64,000 nt of DNA from Anaerolinea sp. GTDB lineage: Bacteria; Chloroflexota; Anaerolineae; Anaerolineales; Anaerolineaceae. Under the pieces are notes generated by a model. It ran no database searches. It was not told the origin of the DNA and saw nothing but the letters and a program-made list of their open reading frames with translations. Where the stretch lies: contig JARKPU010000013.1 of the NCBI GenBank assembly GCA_029975055.1, positions 806,001 to 870,000 of the forward strand, in the 5' to 3' direction. This document shows positions 29,700-39,600 of this stretch, in pieces; the stretch's first letter is position 1, and every line of letters starts with the position of its first letter. A program made the translations under genes and the position numbers.

Positions 29700-31025
29700 C
29701 TATGGAGTGCGCAAGTCCATCTTTGCTTCGCGGTTGAATTGGTTCCACGCCAGCCGGTAATAGAACCGCGATTGGCCTCCCCTTGCGTGCAATGCCCTTT
29801 CGAGCCACTCGCGCTCGAATTCTTCGGCTTTCCGGTAACAGCTTGAGGCGACATCGCCAACGTCGCCACCCTCACCTGCCGCTTGGATAAATTCGCTTTC
29901 AAGGCTGCGCCGGGCCTCATCGAGCCGCGCGAACTCTGCCGGAGAGCCGTGAACGAGCCTGCGGTGAAGCTGCTCGTGCCGCCACCACAGGCAGGCCGGG
30001 TTGAAGGTTCCGCCCGGCGCGGGCTCATCCCGCCAGGGGATGCCGCTTTCGAACCACACCGGTTTGAAAACGCTTGTGCACGGAGCCGATGTGCCCGTCA
30101 CCCAATAGGTTTTCCTTTCGGGCGTCAGATGCGCCACCAGCGACCCCACCGATTGGCTGACCCGCACCGGCCCAAAACCCACGTGCGCGCAAACCGATGC
30201 GCCGGTCAGGTCGACGTCTGGACGCCAGCGCCCATCGGGCTCAATGCCATGCGCCCTTAAAATGCGAAAAGCATCCTCCACACCCAGTTGCCCTTTGCGG
30301 GCAGCCAGTAAATGGGTGGTGCAGGCCTGCCTGGATCGGGCAGCGCTGAAAGTCGTGTAAATGGTATCGCTGTAATCGCGGCCGAAATCGAAATCCTCGA
30401 TGCGCTTCACCCAGCCCCTTGACACGGCCGTCGCTGCCAGCCCCTGCGATGCCCGATCCCACCGGCTGCCGATCGTGATGGCGTTGGAGATGGAGCGCAC
30501 TCCCGTGGCCTGTTCAGCGGCCCATTCCTTGCCGGCTGTTTCGAGCACCCAGGCCGAACGCGCATCGGCGATGATGAAGCTGTTATGGTAATAGAGCGGG
30601 TGGGTGAACCCGCCGTTTCCACCCTGTCCGAAGCGCTCAAGCAGTTCGATGATCGTCTCAAGCGCCTGCTCGGCGCTGCAGGCCCGCTCCAGGCCGAGGC
30701 GGATCAGATCCATGCCGGTCAGCGCCTGCTCCCTGGCCACCGGAAGTTTGGTGAACACCGCCTCGTTGCCGATGACCACCCCGTGTTCATTGGCGCCCAT
30801 CTCGGCGCCCCACATCCAGAACGGTTTCAACAGGAGCACCGCATGGGTGTGCTCCACCTGCGGGATATCCAGGTACGTGCAGCGCAGCATCGTTCCCGGG
30901 GCATGATCGGCTGCCGGTATGAAGACGACTTCCTCGGCTTCATTGGGTTCTCGATCGGAATTCTTCCCAAATATGAGCGAACCATCTCGCGTTGCGTCCG
31001 GCAAAATCACAAAGGTATCACACAT
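29700..31025 (-). CDS. Secernin-like C69-family dipeptidase
   Basis: 441 aa when started at the ATG at 31025, chosen because it puts Cys directly after Met (MCDTFVIL), as needed for the N-terminal nucleophile of family C69. An upstream ATG at 31043 would bury that Cys. Conserved features include GSLIFGKNSDREPNEAE, MWGAEMGANEHGV, GNEAVF and the HNSFIIADARSAWVLET segment. Related enzymes hydrolyse dipeptides; secernin's own substrate is not settled. No signal peptide, so cytoplasmic. It follows the receiver-domain gene by 30 bp. Confidence 0.87.
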   Translation of the reverse strand: MCDTFVILPDATRDGSLIFGKNSDREPNEAEEVVFIPAADHAPGTMLRCTYLDIPQVEHTHAVLLLKPFWMWGAEMGANEHGVVIGNEAVFTKLPVAREQALTGMDLIRLGLERACSAEQALETIIELLERFGQGGNGGFTHPLYYHNSFIIADARSAWVLETAGKEWAAEQATGVRSISNAITIGSRWDRASQGLAATAVSRGWVKRIEDFDFGRDYSDTIYTTFSAARSRQACTTHLLAARKGQLGVEDAFRILRAHGIEPDGRWRPDVDLTGASVCAHVGFGPVRVSQSVGSLVAHLTPERKTYWVTGTSAPCTSVFKPVWFESGIPWRDEPAPGGTFNPACLWWRHEQLHRRLVHGSPAEFARLDEARRSLESEFIQAAGEGGDVGDVASSCYRKAEEFEREWLERALHARGGQSRFYYRLAWNQFNREAKMDLRTP

Positions 31026-31055
31026 CGAATCGCCATGCTCCATTCGTAGGGGATA

Positions 31056-32162
31056 TCAAGATTGCGAAAGCGGAAAATCCACCACCATGCGCGTGCCCTG
31101 GCCAGGCTCGCTTTGGATGTCGAATTCGCCTCCTAAAATCTCAACCAATTTACGCGCGAGGATCATTCCAACGCCGATCTCAAGGAAATCGTCACTCCGC
31201 TTCATGTCGGTTTGCCGCAGCCCTTCCAGTTCGGCATGGGTGAAACCGCGCCCGTGATGTGAAATGACCATCCGGAACATGCCATCCAACGGGCTGAGCG
31301 CAGCGGTAAGCTCCACGAGGCTGCCCGGTGTGGTGTGTTCAAATGCGCTGGCCAGCGTTTCTTCGGCGATTATCTGAAAAGAAGTCTCGTTCACCGCGAG
31401 TCTTCCCTCGCGCAGATCAAGGTGCAGGTCTTCTTCCCGCCCGTGCTGCCAGGCCGTGGAAAGGGCGATTTCCTCCAACGCACGTTGAACATCCAGCCCA
31501 GGGGTTTCGGCAGCATGCCCCGCCAGCTCGGCCGGGGTGGAAGCGTTCAACCGGCTGAGCAAGAGGTAATTCGCAGCCGAATGCGAAAGCCGCTCTGCGG
31601 CCTGTTGTATCTTCTGCCCGGTTGACCTGACCTGTTCCGCATCGATCTGCCCATTCGAAGCAGCCAATTCCTCGGCCAGCTGTTTGATCTGAGCCAGCGA
31701 CCGGGTCATCTCGATCGGCAGTGCCTTGACCAACCCTTCATAAAAAGACTGAGCATTTCGCCTGGCTTCCGAGCGCAGCGCTTCGTGCTTATCTAACCGC
31801 CGCCGAACCGCATCAAGGAGTTCCTTGCGGGTATACGGCTTGGTGATGTAATCATCGGCGCCCAAGGCCATTGCCGAGCGCAGGTCGGCGCGTTCTTTCA
31901 ACGCCGAGAGGAACACAAACGGGATATTCGCCAGCGCGCTATCTTGCGCAATTCGCGCCAGCAGCCCCAGGCCGTTCAGGCGCGGCATGCGCACATCGCA
32001 GAGAATCAAATCGGGCCGGTCTTCTTGCAGCAGCCGGAAGGCCTCTTCGCCATCGCGGGCGCCCACCGCCTGGTAGCCTTCCGAATCCAACAATTCCAGG
32101 ATGTTTGCCAATACGACAGCCTCATCCTCAACCACAAGGAGCTTCCGTCCCTTGTTGCTCAT
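31056..32162 (-). CDS. Response-regulator receiver fused to a degenerate histidine-kinase-type ATPase domain
   Basis: 368 aa. Residues 1-125 are an intact receiver (acidic EDE at 12-14, phospho-acceptor D56 in LILCDVRMP, Lys in ITKPYT). A helical region follows, then a HATPase_c-like domain (about 235-365). No phospho-accepting His is found in the helical part. In the ATPase domain the N-box Asn is Ser (LASAFEH) and the G1 Asp is His (SHHGRGF), so ATP binding is doubtful. It overlaps the upstream PAS kinase by ATGA, so the two are translationally coupled and the kinase probably phosphorylates this receiver. Confidence 0.85.
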   Translation of the reverse strand: MSNKGRKLLVVEDEAVVLANILELLDSEGYQAVGARDGEEAFRLLQEDRPDLILCDVRMPRLNGLGLLARIAQDSALANIPFVFLSALKERADLRSAMALGADDYITKPYTRKELLDAVRRRLDKHEALRSEARRNAQSFYEGLVKALPIEMTRSLAQIKQLAEELAASNGQIDAEQVRSTGQKIQQAAERLSHSAANYLLLSRLNASTPAELAGHAAETPGLDVQRALEEIALSTAWQHGREEDLHLDLREGRLAVNETSFQIIAEETLASAFEHTTPGSLVELTAALSPLDGMFRMVISHHGRGFTHAELEGLRQTDMKRSDDFLEIGVGMILARKLVEILGGEFDIQSEPGQGTRMVVDFPLSQS

Positions 32163-34588
32163 TTCGGCAATTCACTCAAATCTGGGATCCAAACGGTGAC
32201 GAGCGTCCCCTGGCCAATCTTGCTCTGCACCGAGATTGTCCCCTGGATCAAGTCGAGGGATTTCTTGACCGTCATCAACCCCAAACCGCTGCCGGGTTCA
32301 TCCTCAACATTGCTTCCCCGGAAGAACGGTTCAAACACCATGGCCAGGTCGGCTTCTGAAATGCCAATGCCTTCATCCTGCACCGAAAGGATCACATCGC
32401 CTTCATCTCTCTTGATCTCCACGCGGATCGCTTTACCGCCGGGCGAGTACTTGAGGGCATTCGACAGCAAATTCTCGACCACCGTTTCCAATATCATCCG
32501 GTCTGAATGGACACGGCAGTCCCCATCTTCATGCTCAAAGATGAATGGATGATCGTACCGGTCCGTTTCTTTCATCAACCGGATCATCCCTTCCGACAGC
32601 GCGACGAGGTCAACCTCCTCGATTGTCACGCGGCTCTCCTGAGCCTCCAGGCGCGAATAGTCGAGAATATCATCGAGCATCTGGTTGAGCCGCTGCGCGG
32701 CATCCTGTATCCGGCGGGCATGGGTCTTGCGTTTTTCGGGCGCCCACTGTTCGCCGTAGTGCTCGATCAATTCTGCCGATGAGAGGATCGTGCTGAGCGG
32801 GGTCCGGAACTGGTGCGATGTCATCGAGAGGAAATTGCTTCGCAGCAGGCCCAATTCCTTTTCCTTTTCATAGGCCAGGCGAAGGTCTTCCGAGGCCTTG
32901 CGCTGATCGCTGATGTCACGGGCGATTGAGGAGAAGAACAAGACCTTGCCTTCATCATCGCGGTGGCCAATCACCACCTGCGAAACGGGGATCACCCGCC
33001 CATCAGGCAGGATCAGTTCGGTTTCTCCATGCCAGACGCCATGCTCCTCCACATACGGGCGCATCGTCTCAACGATATACTTCTTGAAATCCTCTGAGTA
33101 GGCAGAATAAATCGAGAGGTGGGATACCGAATCGATCTCATTGATCCCGAACATCCTTCGGCCGGTCTTGTTGAGATATTGTACCTGCCCGCCCAGGCTG
33201 CAAATTGTAACGATATCCGGCGTCTCCCAGATGATCTGGATCAATCGCCCCGATGAAGACTCGATCGCTTTCCTGAAGCTGACTTCCGCCTGTAGCTCAC
33301 GGTTCACCGCCTGCAGCGCGGCAGTGCGCGCCAGCACGCTGCGCTCCAGCTCTTCGTTGAACCGCTTCATGCGCTGCTCTGCGGCGATTCGCTCGCTCAT
33401 ATCCTGCACCATGACCAGGATGCATGGATCGCCGGTGAATTCGATGATCTCCAGCGAGATGACCAGATAAAGCAGCCTCCGCGAGCGCGTGAGGATTTTC
33501 CGCTCCAGGTTCACCACTGGAAGCCGGCGGAGATCCGAAAGGTACTGGGCGCTTTCCAGGTCTTCCGGCGGAAACAGCCCCAGCTCCGAGACATGTTTAC
33601 CTGTCACCTGATCGGCGTTGATCTCCAGCAACCGCAGCAGGCTGTCATTGAGTTCTAACAGCTTTCCATCGGGGTAACTGACCAATGCCATCCCCAACGG
33701 GTTGGATTTGAAAATCCGCGCAAATCGCTCTTCAGATTTCTTGAGGGATTCACTTTTCTGAACAGTCTCAGTGACATCAAGCCCCATGCCGATCACATAT
33801 TGGGTTTCATGGTCGGGGCCTTCCAGCACCGTGTTCGACCAATCGATCTGAAGAATTTCTCCTTCCCTCGTCAGCCAGGCGTTGCGATTCTGGCTGGGGT
33901 ATTTTCCCTCGCGCAACCGGGCCAGCACCTGCAGCACCTTTTCGCGCTCCTCCGGCAGCAAGAACAAGTCCTGGAACGGACGGTCAAGGACCTCCTTTTG
34001 GCTATAACCGGTTTTCTCTTCAGCCATGCGGTTGAAAAAGATAATCCTGCCAGATTGATCGAACACGACGACGATCGCCGTAAACGTATTCAGGATCGAT
34101 TCGAGGAAATTGCTCGAACCAATGGCCTGGTGCAGGCGGCGCTGCAAGTCGATGATCGGGTCCGGCAGTCGGTACACTCCGGATGATTCGCGGATCTCCG
34201 CCGATGGCAGGTCCACACACCCGGCCGAATAATATTCGATACAGGCCGGCAGGGTAGATTCCAATTCCTGCATCGAAAGGACACGGTCGGCCCCATGGTT
34301 GAGCAGAGCCACAGCCGAAGCCTCTCGGTACGCATCCACCAGCAGGATGATCGGCCCGGAGAAGTTCTGTAATCTCAGAATGGCAAGCAGCGCATCTGCC
34401 TCACCATCGCTTCCAGGGGCTTTGATGATCCAGATGCAGGCAGAGGGCAATACGCCCAGTTCATCCTTGATCTGTTTTGTTTTCACCCGGCGAAGATCCA
34501 GGTTCGGGAAAGTGCGCTCAAAGACCGCCGCAACTCTCGCGTATTCCGGTTCGTCCAGGCCGGCAATGAACACAGAAAAATGCTCCAT
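32159..34588 (-). CDS. PAS-domain sensor histidine kinase
   Basis: 809 aa from the ATG at 34588, preceded by GGGAGG; the open frame reaches 34651 through a TTG lacking a ribosome site. Residues 1-125 look like a receiver fold without the usual acidic residues. Three PAS domains follow (SNFLESILNTFTAIVVVFDQ; RIFKSNPLGMALVSYPDG; ESSSGRLIQIIWETPDIV), the second preceded by a short helix and the third by a coiled coil. HisKA has FLSMTSHQFRTPLSTIL and the HATPase boxes are intact (ENLLSNALKYSPG, DEGIGI, GSGLGLMTV). No TM helices, so a soluble sensor. Confidence 0.88.
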   Translation of the reverse strand: MEHFSVFIAGLDEPEYARVAAVFERTFPNLDLRRVKTKQIKDELGVLPSACIWIIKAPGSDGEADALLAILRLQNFSGPIILLVDAYREASAVALLNHGADRVLSMQELESTLPACIEYYSAGCVDLPSAEIRESSGVYRLPDPIIDLQRRLHQAIGSSNFLESILNTFTAIVVVFDQSGRIIFFNRMAEEKTGYSQKEVLDRPFQDLFLLPEEREKVLQVLARLREGKYPSQNRNAWLTREGEILQIDWSNTVLEGPDHETQYVIGMGLDVTETVQKSESLKKSEERFARIFKSNPLGMALVSYPDGKLLELNDSLLRLLEINADQVTGKHVSELGLFPPEDLESAQYLSDLRRLPVVNLERKILTRSRRLLYLVISLEIIEFTGDPCILVMVQDMSERIAAEQRMKRFNEELERSVLARTAALQAVNRELQAEVSFRKAIESSSGRLIQIIWETPDIVTICSLGGQVQYLNKTGRRMFGINEIDSVSHLSIYSAYSEDFKKYIVETMRPYVEEHGVWHGETELILPDGRVIPVSQVVIGHRDDEGKVLFFSSIARDISDQRKASEDLRLAYEKEKELGLLRSNFLSMTSHQFRTPLSTILSSAELIEHYGEQWAPEKRKTHARRIQDAAQRLNQMLDDILDYSRLEAQESRVTIEEVDLVALSEGMIRLMKETDRYDHPFIFEHEDGDCRVHSDRMILETVVENLLSNALKYSPGGKAIRVEIKRDEGDVILSVQDEGIGISEADLAMVFEPFFRGSNVEDEPGSGLGLMTVKKSLDLIQGTISVQSKIGQGTLVTVWIPDLSELPK

Positions 34589-34647
34589 CCCCCCTCCCAA
34601 TGGCCCTGAATAGAATTTTCGAGCCGGCCAATCCGTTTTCACTTGCT

Positions 34648-35322
34648 TCAAACCATTAAGGATTTCACCCTTTCCACAACTTCATCGATGCTCAACCCGT
34701 CGGTGTCAATAATATGAGCATCCTCCGCCGGGCGGAGCGGCGCCACGGCGCGGGTCGAGTCGATCTGATCTCTCTTGATCATCGCATTGAGGATTTCATT
34801 GTAATCGCTTTTCAAGCCGCGTCTCAAGTTCTCGATATGCCGGCGCCGGGCACGCTCTTCGGGCGAGGCAACCATAAAAATTTTCAATTCTGCCTCGGGG
34901 AACACCACGGTGCCGATATCCCGCCCGGCCATGATCACCCTGCCGCGCCGGCCGATGCGCCGTTGTTGAGCGGTCATCGCCGCGCGCACACCAGGGTACG
35001 CCGATACCTGCGAGACGTGCGCCTCCACCTCGGCGCTGCGGATGGCCCAGGTGACGTCTTCCCCATCCAACAGCACATCATACATTCGCCCGTCGTCTTT
35101 GGTGGGCTGGCGAATGTCAATATCAACCTGTTCGGAAAGCCTGACCACCGCTTCTTCGTCGTCCAGCGTTGGCAGCCGCTGCAGACCGGCCAGGGTGACA
35201 GCACGGTACATCACACCGGTATCAAGATACAGGTAATTCAATTCTTTTGCCAGTTTCTCCGCAATTGTCGATTTTCCAGACGCAGCCGGACCGTCAATGG
35301 CGATGATGGTCGGATTCTTCAT
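34648..35322 (-). CDS. cmk: Cytidylate kinase
   Basis: 224 aa, the usual length. It phosphorylates CMP and dCMP with ATP. P-loop IAIDGPAASGKSTIAEKLA, then LDTGVMYRAVTL, GRDIGTVVFPEAELKIFM and RDQIDSTRAVAPL with the conserved Arg and Asp residues. It sits between a membrane glycosyltransferase-like gene (20 bp upstream) and the PAS kinase gene. Confidence 0.96.
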   Translation of the reverse strand: MKNPTIIAIDGPAASGKSTIAEKLAKELNYLYLDTGVMYRAVTLAGLQRLPTLDDEEAVVRLSEQVDIDIRQPTKDDGRMYDVLLDGEDVTWAIRSAEVEAHVSQVSAYPGVRAAMTAQQRRIGRRGRVIMAGRDIGTVVFPEAELKIFMVASPEERARRRHIENLRRGLKSDYNEILNAMIKRDQIDSTRAVAPLRPAEDAHIIDTDGLSIDEVVERVKSLMV

Positions 35323-35342
35323 TCAACCGTCCTCTCGATAGG

Positions 35343-37079
35343 TTAATCGCTGCCCGGCGCAGGAGCCTGAGGTTCCGGGGCCGCTCCGGCCGGAGCCTGC
35401 TCTCCAGCCCCGCCGGGGAAGGCATCGGCCCTGACCCACAGCACAATGCGCTGCGCTTCGATGCTCTCCGAAGGTAAATCTCGAAACAGCAGCCAGCGCA
35501 GCCATTCGGAGGGAGCCACCAGGTCCCAGGCTGTGGCCTGGTTCCAGGTCAGCTCCTGCCCCCGGTAAGCCGCCGCAAGAGCAAGGCTTTCTTGCCGCGC
35601 CGTGAGCACTACCTCCGGCTGCCGCCCGGCATCGATTGCATTGGTGAACACTGCCTGCGGGTAATTGCGCAGGCCCCAGCGCAGCGAGGGCATCTCCAGC
35701 CCGATTGCGGCAACCTCAATGGGGGTGGTCGGGTCGGGGCGCCATTCTTCCACCTCGCCAATGATCAGCCGGACGAGGTCGGCATCCGCCACATAGGGCG
35801 AAGAGCGGATTAGCTCGGCCTGCGGGTTGCGCGAGATGCCCATTCCGTGAAAAGCCGCGGCCAGCCACACCAAAGCCAGAGCCACGCCGGCCCCCCACCC
35901 CAGGCCGATGAGGGCCACACGGGTCGTCCAGCCCCAGGCCACCAGCGCAGTCACCAGAAAGAGCAGCACCACTCCGATCACCGTGCGGATGGCCGGTTCG
36001 GAGATCGCATTCGTGCCCGAAACGACCTGCCCGGGCACCCGTAAGAGCGAGTAGAACAGGAAGAAGCCCAGCACCAGCGTCAGCGCGGCCTGCCCGGCCG
36101 CAGGCAGGCGGTTTTCGGGTTCCACGGCCCACAGCCTCGGCATTTGCCGCGCCGCCAGCGCAAGCATCGGCAGCCATGCCCAGGCCAGGTCAAAAGGCAC
36201 GCGCGCCGGGTAAATGAGCGCCAGTAGCAGCGCTGCCGCCCACCAGATTCCCAGCGCCCGGTCCAGGCGGTTCCCCTGCCGGATGCCGCTCAGCACTCCC
36301 AGAAGGCCAAACGCCAGCGCAAAAAGCTCGTAGGCCAGCAGCACGGCCAGCATGCGCGGAATCGAGATGCCCGAAGGCTGTCCCCACCCGCTGAGGTAAT
36401 CCACCAGGCTGCCCGCGGCAGCGCTCAAACCGCGCGGCTCAATCATAAAAATCGAACCGACCAGGACGAACGTGCCCAGGCCGAACCCGGCCGCGGTGCG
36501 CCAATCGAAGGGCTTGCGCGGTTCCGCGGCCTCCACCCGCCAATCGCCGGCCATCCAGAAGAAGACACCGGTGCCGATCAGCCCCGGCCAAAGCTGCGGC
36601 CCGCCGAGCAGGCTGAGCCCGGCGAAGACGCCCACCCCCACCGCCGACCTGCGCCACGCGAAGAGCATCAGGTACACCAGGCAGGTGAGCGCGATGACCT
36701 GGCTGCCTGCCTCGCGCGAAACTGCCACCAGCCCCGGGTCGAACGCCAGGAAGAACGCCAGGATAACCGCCGGGATGCGCCCGAGCAGGTCGCGCGCCAG
36801 CCATGCCGCGCCGATCAATGCGCAGCCGGCCAAAGCCGGCCAGAAGCGCGCCAAAAAATCCGTCGCGCTAAAGAAACCGAACAGCAGGCGCGTCAGCAGG
36901 AGATAAGCCGGGTGGCCCGCCAGGCTCACATCGGCCCCGCGCGCAAGGCCGTAGGCCTGCAGGGCCAGCGCAGCCTCGCTATCCGTCAGGCTGGCATGCC
37001 CCAGCGAAACCAGGCGTAAAACTGCGCCAAGCACCAGCGCCAGTGAGAACAGGGCAGTTTCGATGGTCAGCTTCTTCAA
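35343..37079 (-). CDS. Polytopic GT-C/PMT-like membrane glycosyltransferase
   Basis: 578 aa with about 11 hydrophobic segments in the first 430 residues and a soluble C-terminal part ending in an Ala/Pro/Gly-rich tail. The first external loop has LTDSEAALALQAYGLARG, where an acidic pair is expected in dolichyl-phosphate-mannose-type (GT39/PMT) enzymes. The family would transfer sugar from a polyprenyl phosphate outside the membrane. It lies 9 bp after the YYY-domain gene and appears cotranscribed. Acceptor and sugar are unknown. Confidence 0.7.
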   Translation of the reverse strand: MKKLTIETALFSLALVLGAVLRLVSLGHASLTDSEAALALQAYGLARGADVSLAGHPAYLLLTRLLFGFFSATDFLARFWPALAGCALIGAAWLARDLLGRIPAVILAFFLAFDPGLVAVSREAGSQVIALTCLVYLMLFAWRRSAVGVGVFAGLSLLGGPQLWPGLIGTGVFFWMAGDWRVEAAEPRKPFDWRTAAGFGLGTFVLVGSIFMIEPRGLSAAAGSLVDYLSGWGQPSGISIPRMLAVLLAYELFALAFGLLGVLSGIRQGNRLDRALGIWWAAALLLALIYPARVPFDLAWAWLPMLALAARQMPRLWAVEPENRLPAAGQAALTLVLGFFLFYSLLRVPGQVVSGTNAISEPAIRTVIGVVLLFLVTALVAWGWTTRVALIGLGWGAGVALALVWLAAAFHGMGISRNPQAELIRSSPYVADADLVRLIIGEVEEWRPDPTTPIEVAAIGLEMPSLRWGLRNYPQAVFTNAIDAGRQPEVVLTARQESLALAAAYRGQELTWNQATAWDLVAPSEWLRWLLFRDLPSESIEAQRIVLWVRADAFPGGAGEQAPAGAAPEPQAPAPGSD

Positions 37080-37088
37080 GCGAACACC

Positions 37089-39581
37089 TCAATCATCTTC
37101 GGGCAGGTACAGGTCGGCGGGCGCCTCGTAAACCCGGGTGGAGCCGGATTCGAAAACGACCGTCATGTTGCGCTGGAATTTCTCTTCCTGGACCCGGTAC
37201 TTGCCCATCTCTAATGAGCCGACAAACACATACCGGATATTATACCTGTCGATGATCTCCCGCGCGGCTTCCCAATCCGGCACCGTGTAGAGCAGTTCCA
37301 CATCCTGTTCGCGGCTGCCGGCTTCGGCCATCCCGCCGCGCCATTGACTCTCATGCCCGGGCCAGCCGATCAAATTGGGCTGCCCGGAAACGGTCGCCAC
37401 GCGCGCGTAATCGCTGTAACTCCCGCCGACGGCCTCCGCCACCGTCCCTGGGGCTGCGCTGCGCAGCCAGATCATCGCTTTGTAATCATCCGGGGCATAG
37501 GCGGCGATGTAGCCTGCCCCATCCAGCGACCAGGCGGCCGGCCTGAAGTTCTGCGTGCGGGTGAGTACGCCGAAGGTCACATAGACCAGGCCGCACGCGA
37601 ACACACCCAGCCAGACTGCCCGCGGCACAAACGCCAGGCGGGGTCTGTAATCCTGCCACAACCAGGCCGAGGCATAAGCCGCCAGCAGCCCCCATAAAAT
37701 CCAGGCCTGGAAGTAAAACTTGAAGATCGTGTTCATTCGCCAGCCGAACTGGTCGCGCAGGTAGAAAAATTCTGGGAAAATCACGAGTGCGCACCCGGCC
37801 AGCGCAAGCAGGAACAGGAACCCCCTGGCCGGGTTGCGAAGGCCATCCTCACCCGGCTCTTCAACCGGTGAGTCTTCCCCTCCCTTTTTGCCTATACGCA
37901 AATCGGAGCGGATCAACGCCAGCACCAGCCCGAGGATGGCCAGCATGCTCAGCCACATTCCCGGCTGCGCCAGCCGCTTTGCCAGCGAACCGAGCAGCGC
38001 CATTTGCGCCTCGGCCCCGCCCTGGATGTTCTGGATAACCTGCGCCGTTCCTTGCGAGGCATACATCAACGCTCCAAGCAGGTAAGAGAGCAGCCACGCT
38101 CCAAAGACGATCACCCCCGCCCACCCCAGGCCGCCCGCCAGCTTTCGCCAGTTCTTCTCGGCCTGCATCTCGTGCAGCAGCCAGAACAACGCCGGGATGA
38201 GCAGCGTGCCGAACATCACCCAAAAGTGAACCCCGCGGGTGAAGAACGCCAGGCTTGGAAGGATTCCGCCTGCTTGCGAGGCAAACCCGGTGTAGAAGGG
38301 CATGTAGGCCAGGATGCCTGCCACCCCCAGGAGTACGCCCAGAGAAAGCACCTCCGTGAAGCGCGCCCACGCCCAGCCGGAGGCCTGGATGCGCGCGTAG
38401 AGGAAAGCCGCGCAGTACAGGCCGACATAGATCGGGAAATCCCAGGTGTTCAAGAAGGCCAGCCCGCCCAGGGCAATCACCGCCAGCCAGAAATCCCCGC
38501 GTGCAGGCCAGGCTGAAGCAGAAACCTTCTCGCCGGGTCGGTTGCGTGTGCGCAGGTAGAGATTGAGCGCCAGCCCCACCGCCAGCAGCGCGAACGGCAT
38601 CGAAAGCACATGCGGGTGCAGGTCGCCCAGCACGAACGAGAATGCCGGGAATTCATCGATCACCTCGCGCGGCGCACCGTTCATGTCGTAATCGGTCAAC
38701 ACGCGCGATGACCTCCACCACCAGATGCCCCCGGCGCGGTTCGGCACAAGCGTGTAGGGTTGTGCGGGCGGCCTGTTCAACTCCTGGATATCCAGCCAGC
38801 GCCAGAAACCGGATTGCACCTGCCCGCTGCCCTGCGGCTGTTCCCAGAACATGCCCGAGGCGTGCATCACCTCGAGGATACCGTTGAAGTTGCTGACCAG
38901 CAAGATGAAAACCGGCGCAAGCACCGCCAACCCCGCCGCGCGCCGCGGCTTTCCTGAGCCAGGGCGCAGCTCCAGCAAACTATAGAGCAGCCCATACGCC
39001 GAAACGGCGATCAGCCCAAACCAGGAAGCCACGCCCAGGTTGAAGCCAACCTCTCCCGGCAGGCCGTTGAGCAGCGAGAGCATGGCTACCATCACATAGC
39101 CGAAGTAATAATAAGAGATCGAATAGCCCGCCAGCCAGGGGTCGTGCGGCGGGAACTGCGGCGAGTGCAGGATGGCGTTGATGAAGGCCAGCTCCATCGG
39201 CTTTTCGGTGCCGGCGGCTTCGGGGGCGGCAGCCCGCACCACCGCCCACAGACCAAACGCCGCCAGGAACACCACCTCGCTGGTGATGACCACCCGCCGG
39301 TTCGCCTTGATCCACTCGAAGATCTCCCTGAAACGCTTCCATCCAAAAGCAGCGCAGCCCGCGCCGAGGAGCGCCAGGCTGAGCACAATCCCGCCGCCGT
39401 CATTTTGGATGACATGGAAAGACGCCAGCAGCCAGTAGCCGAAACCCCACACCAGCAGCCCGAGTGCCTTGCTCAGCGTGTATCCGCGCTCGGGGAGGAA
39501 TGGCAGCAGCCGGTGAGCCGCCGGGAAAGCCAGCCAGCCCACCACCAGGATGGATAGATACCAGGTCAAGAACGCGATCAT
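37089..39581 (-). CDS. Chlor_Arch_YYY (DUF2298) polytopic membrane protein
   Basis: 830 aa, about 15 TM segments. The defining aromatic run is in PWLAGYSISYYYFGYVMVAML. Further conserved blocks are EFPAFSFVLGDLHPHVLSMP, FLNTWDFPIYV, RDQFGWRMNTIFKFYFQAW and a C-terminal soluble part with YNIRYVFVG. The same blocks occur in the same order in the second half of the neighbouring 1760-aa protein. The domain is known from Chloroflexota and archaea and has no assigned function. Its fold and neighbours suggest a GT-C-type lipid-linked glycosyltransferase. Confidence 0.85.
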   Translation of the reverse strand: MIAFLTWYLSILVVGWLAFPAAHRLLPFLPERGYTLSKALGLLVWGFGYWLLASFHVIQNDGGGIVLSLALLGAGCAAFGWKRFREIFEWIKANRRVVITSEVVFLAAFGLWAVVRAAAPEAAGTEKPMELAFINAILHSPQFPPHDPWLAGYSISYYYFGYVMVAMLSLLNGLPGEVGFNLGVASWFGLIAVSAYGLLYSLLELRPGSGKPRRAAGLAVLAPVFILLVSNFNGILEVMHASGMFWEQPQGSGQVQSGFWRWLDIQELNRPPAQPYTLVPNRAGGIWWWRSSRVLTDYDMNGAPREVIDEFPAFSFVLGDLHPHVLSMPFALLAVGLALNLYLRTRNRPGEKVSASAWPARGDFWLAVIALGGLAFLNTWDFPIYVGLYCAAFLYARIQASGWAWARFTEVLSLGVLLGVAGILAYMPFYTGFASQAGGILPSLAFFTRGVHFWVMFGTLLIPALFWLLHEMQAEKNWRKLAGGLGWAGVIVFGAWLLSYLLGALMYASQGTAQVIQNIQGGAEAQMALLGSLAKRLAQPGMWLSMLAILGLVLALIRSDLRIGKKGGEDSPVEEPGEDGLRNPARGFLFLLALAGCALVIFPEFFYLRDQFGWRMNTIFKFYFQAWILWGLLAAYASAWLWQDYRPRLAFVPRAVWLGVFACGLVYVTFGVLTRTQNFRPAAWSLDGAGYIAAYAPDDYKAMIWLRSAAPGTVAEAVGGSYSDYARVATVSGQPNLIGWPGHESQWRGGMAEAGSREQDVELLYTVPDWEAAREIIDRYNIRYVFVGSLEMGKYRVQEEKFQRNMTVVFESGSTRVYEAPADLYLPEDD

Positions 39582-39600
39582 ACGTTGGTAGCCAACCGCC

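Noticed and set aside
34589..34651. Upstream start of the PAS kinase overlapping the cmk stop
   Set aside because: The TTG has no ribosome site, while the ATG at 34588 has GGGAGG and begins a plausible domain.
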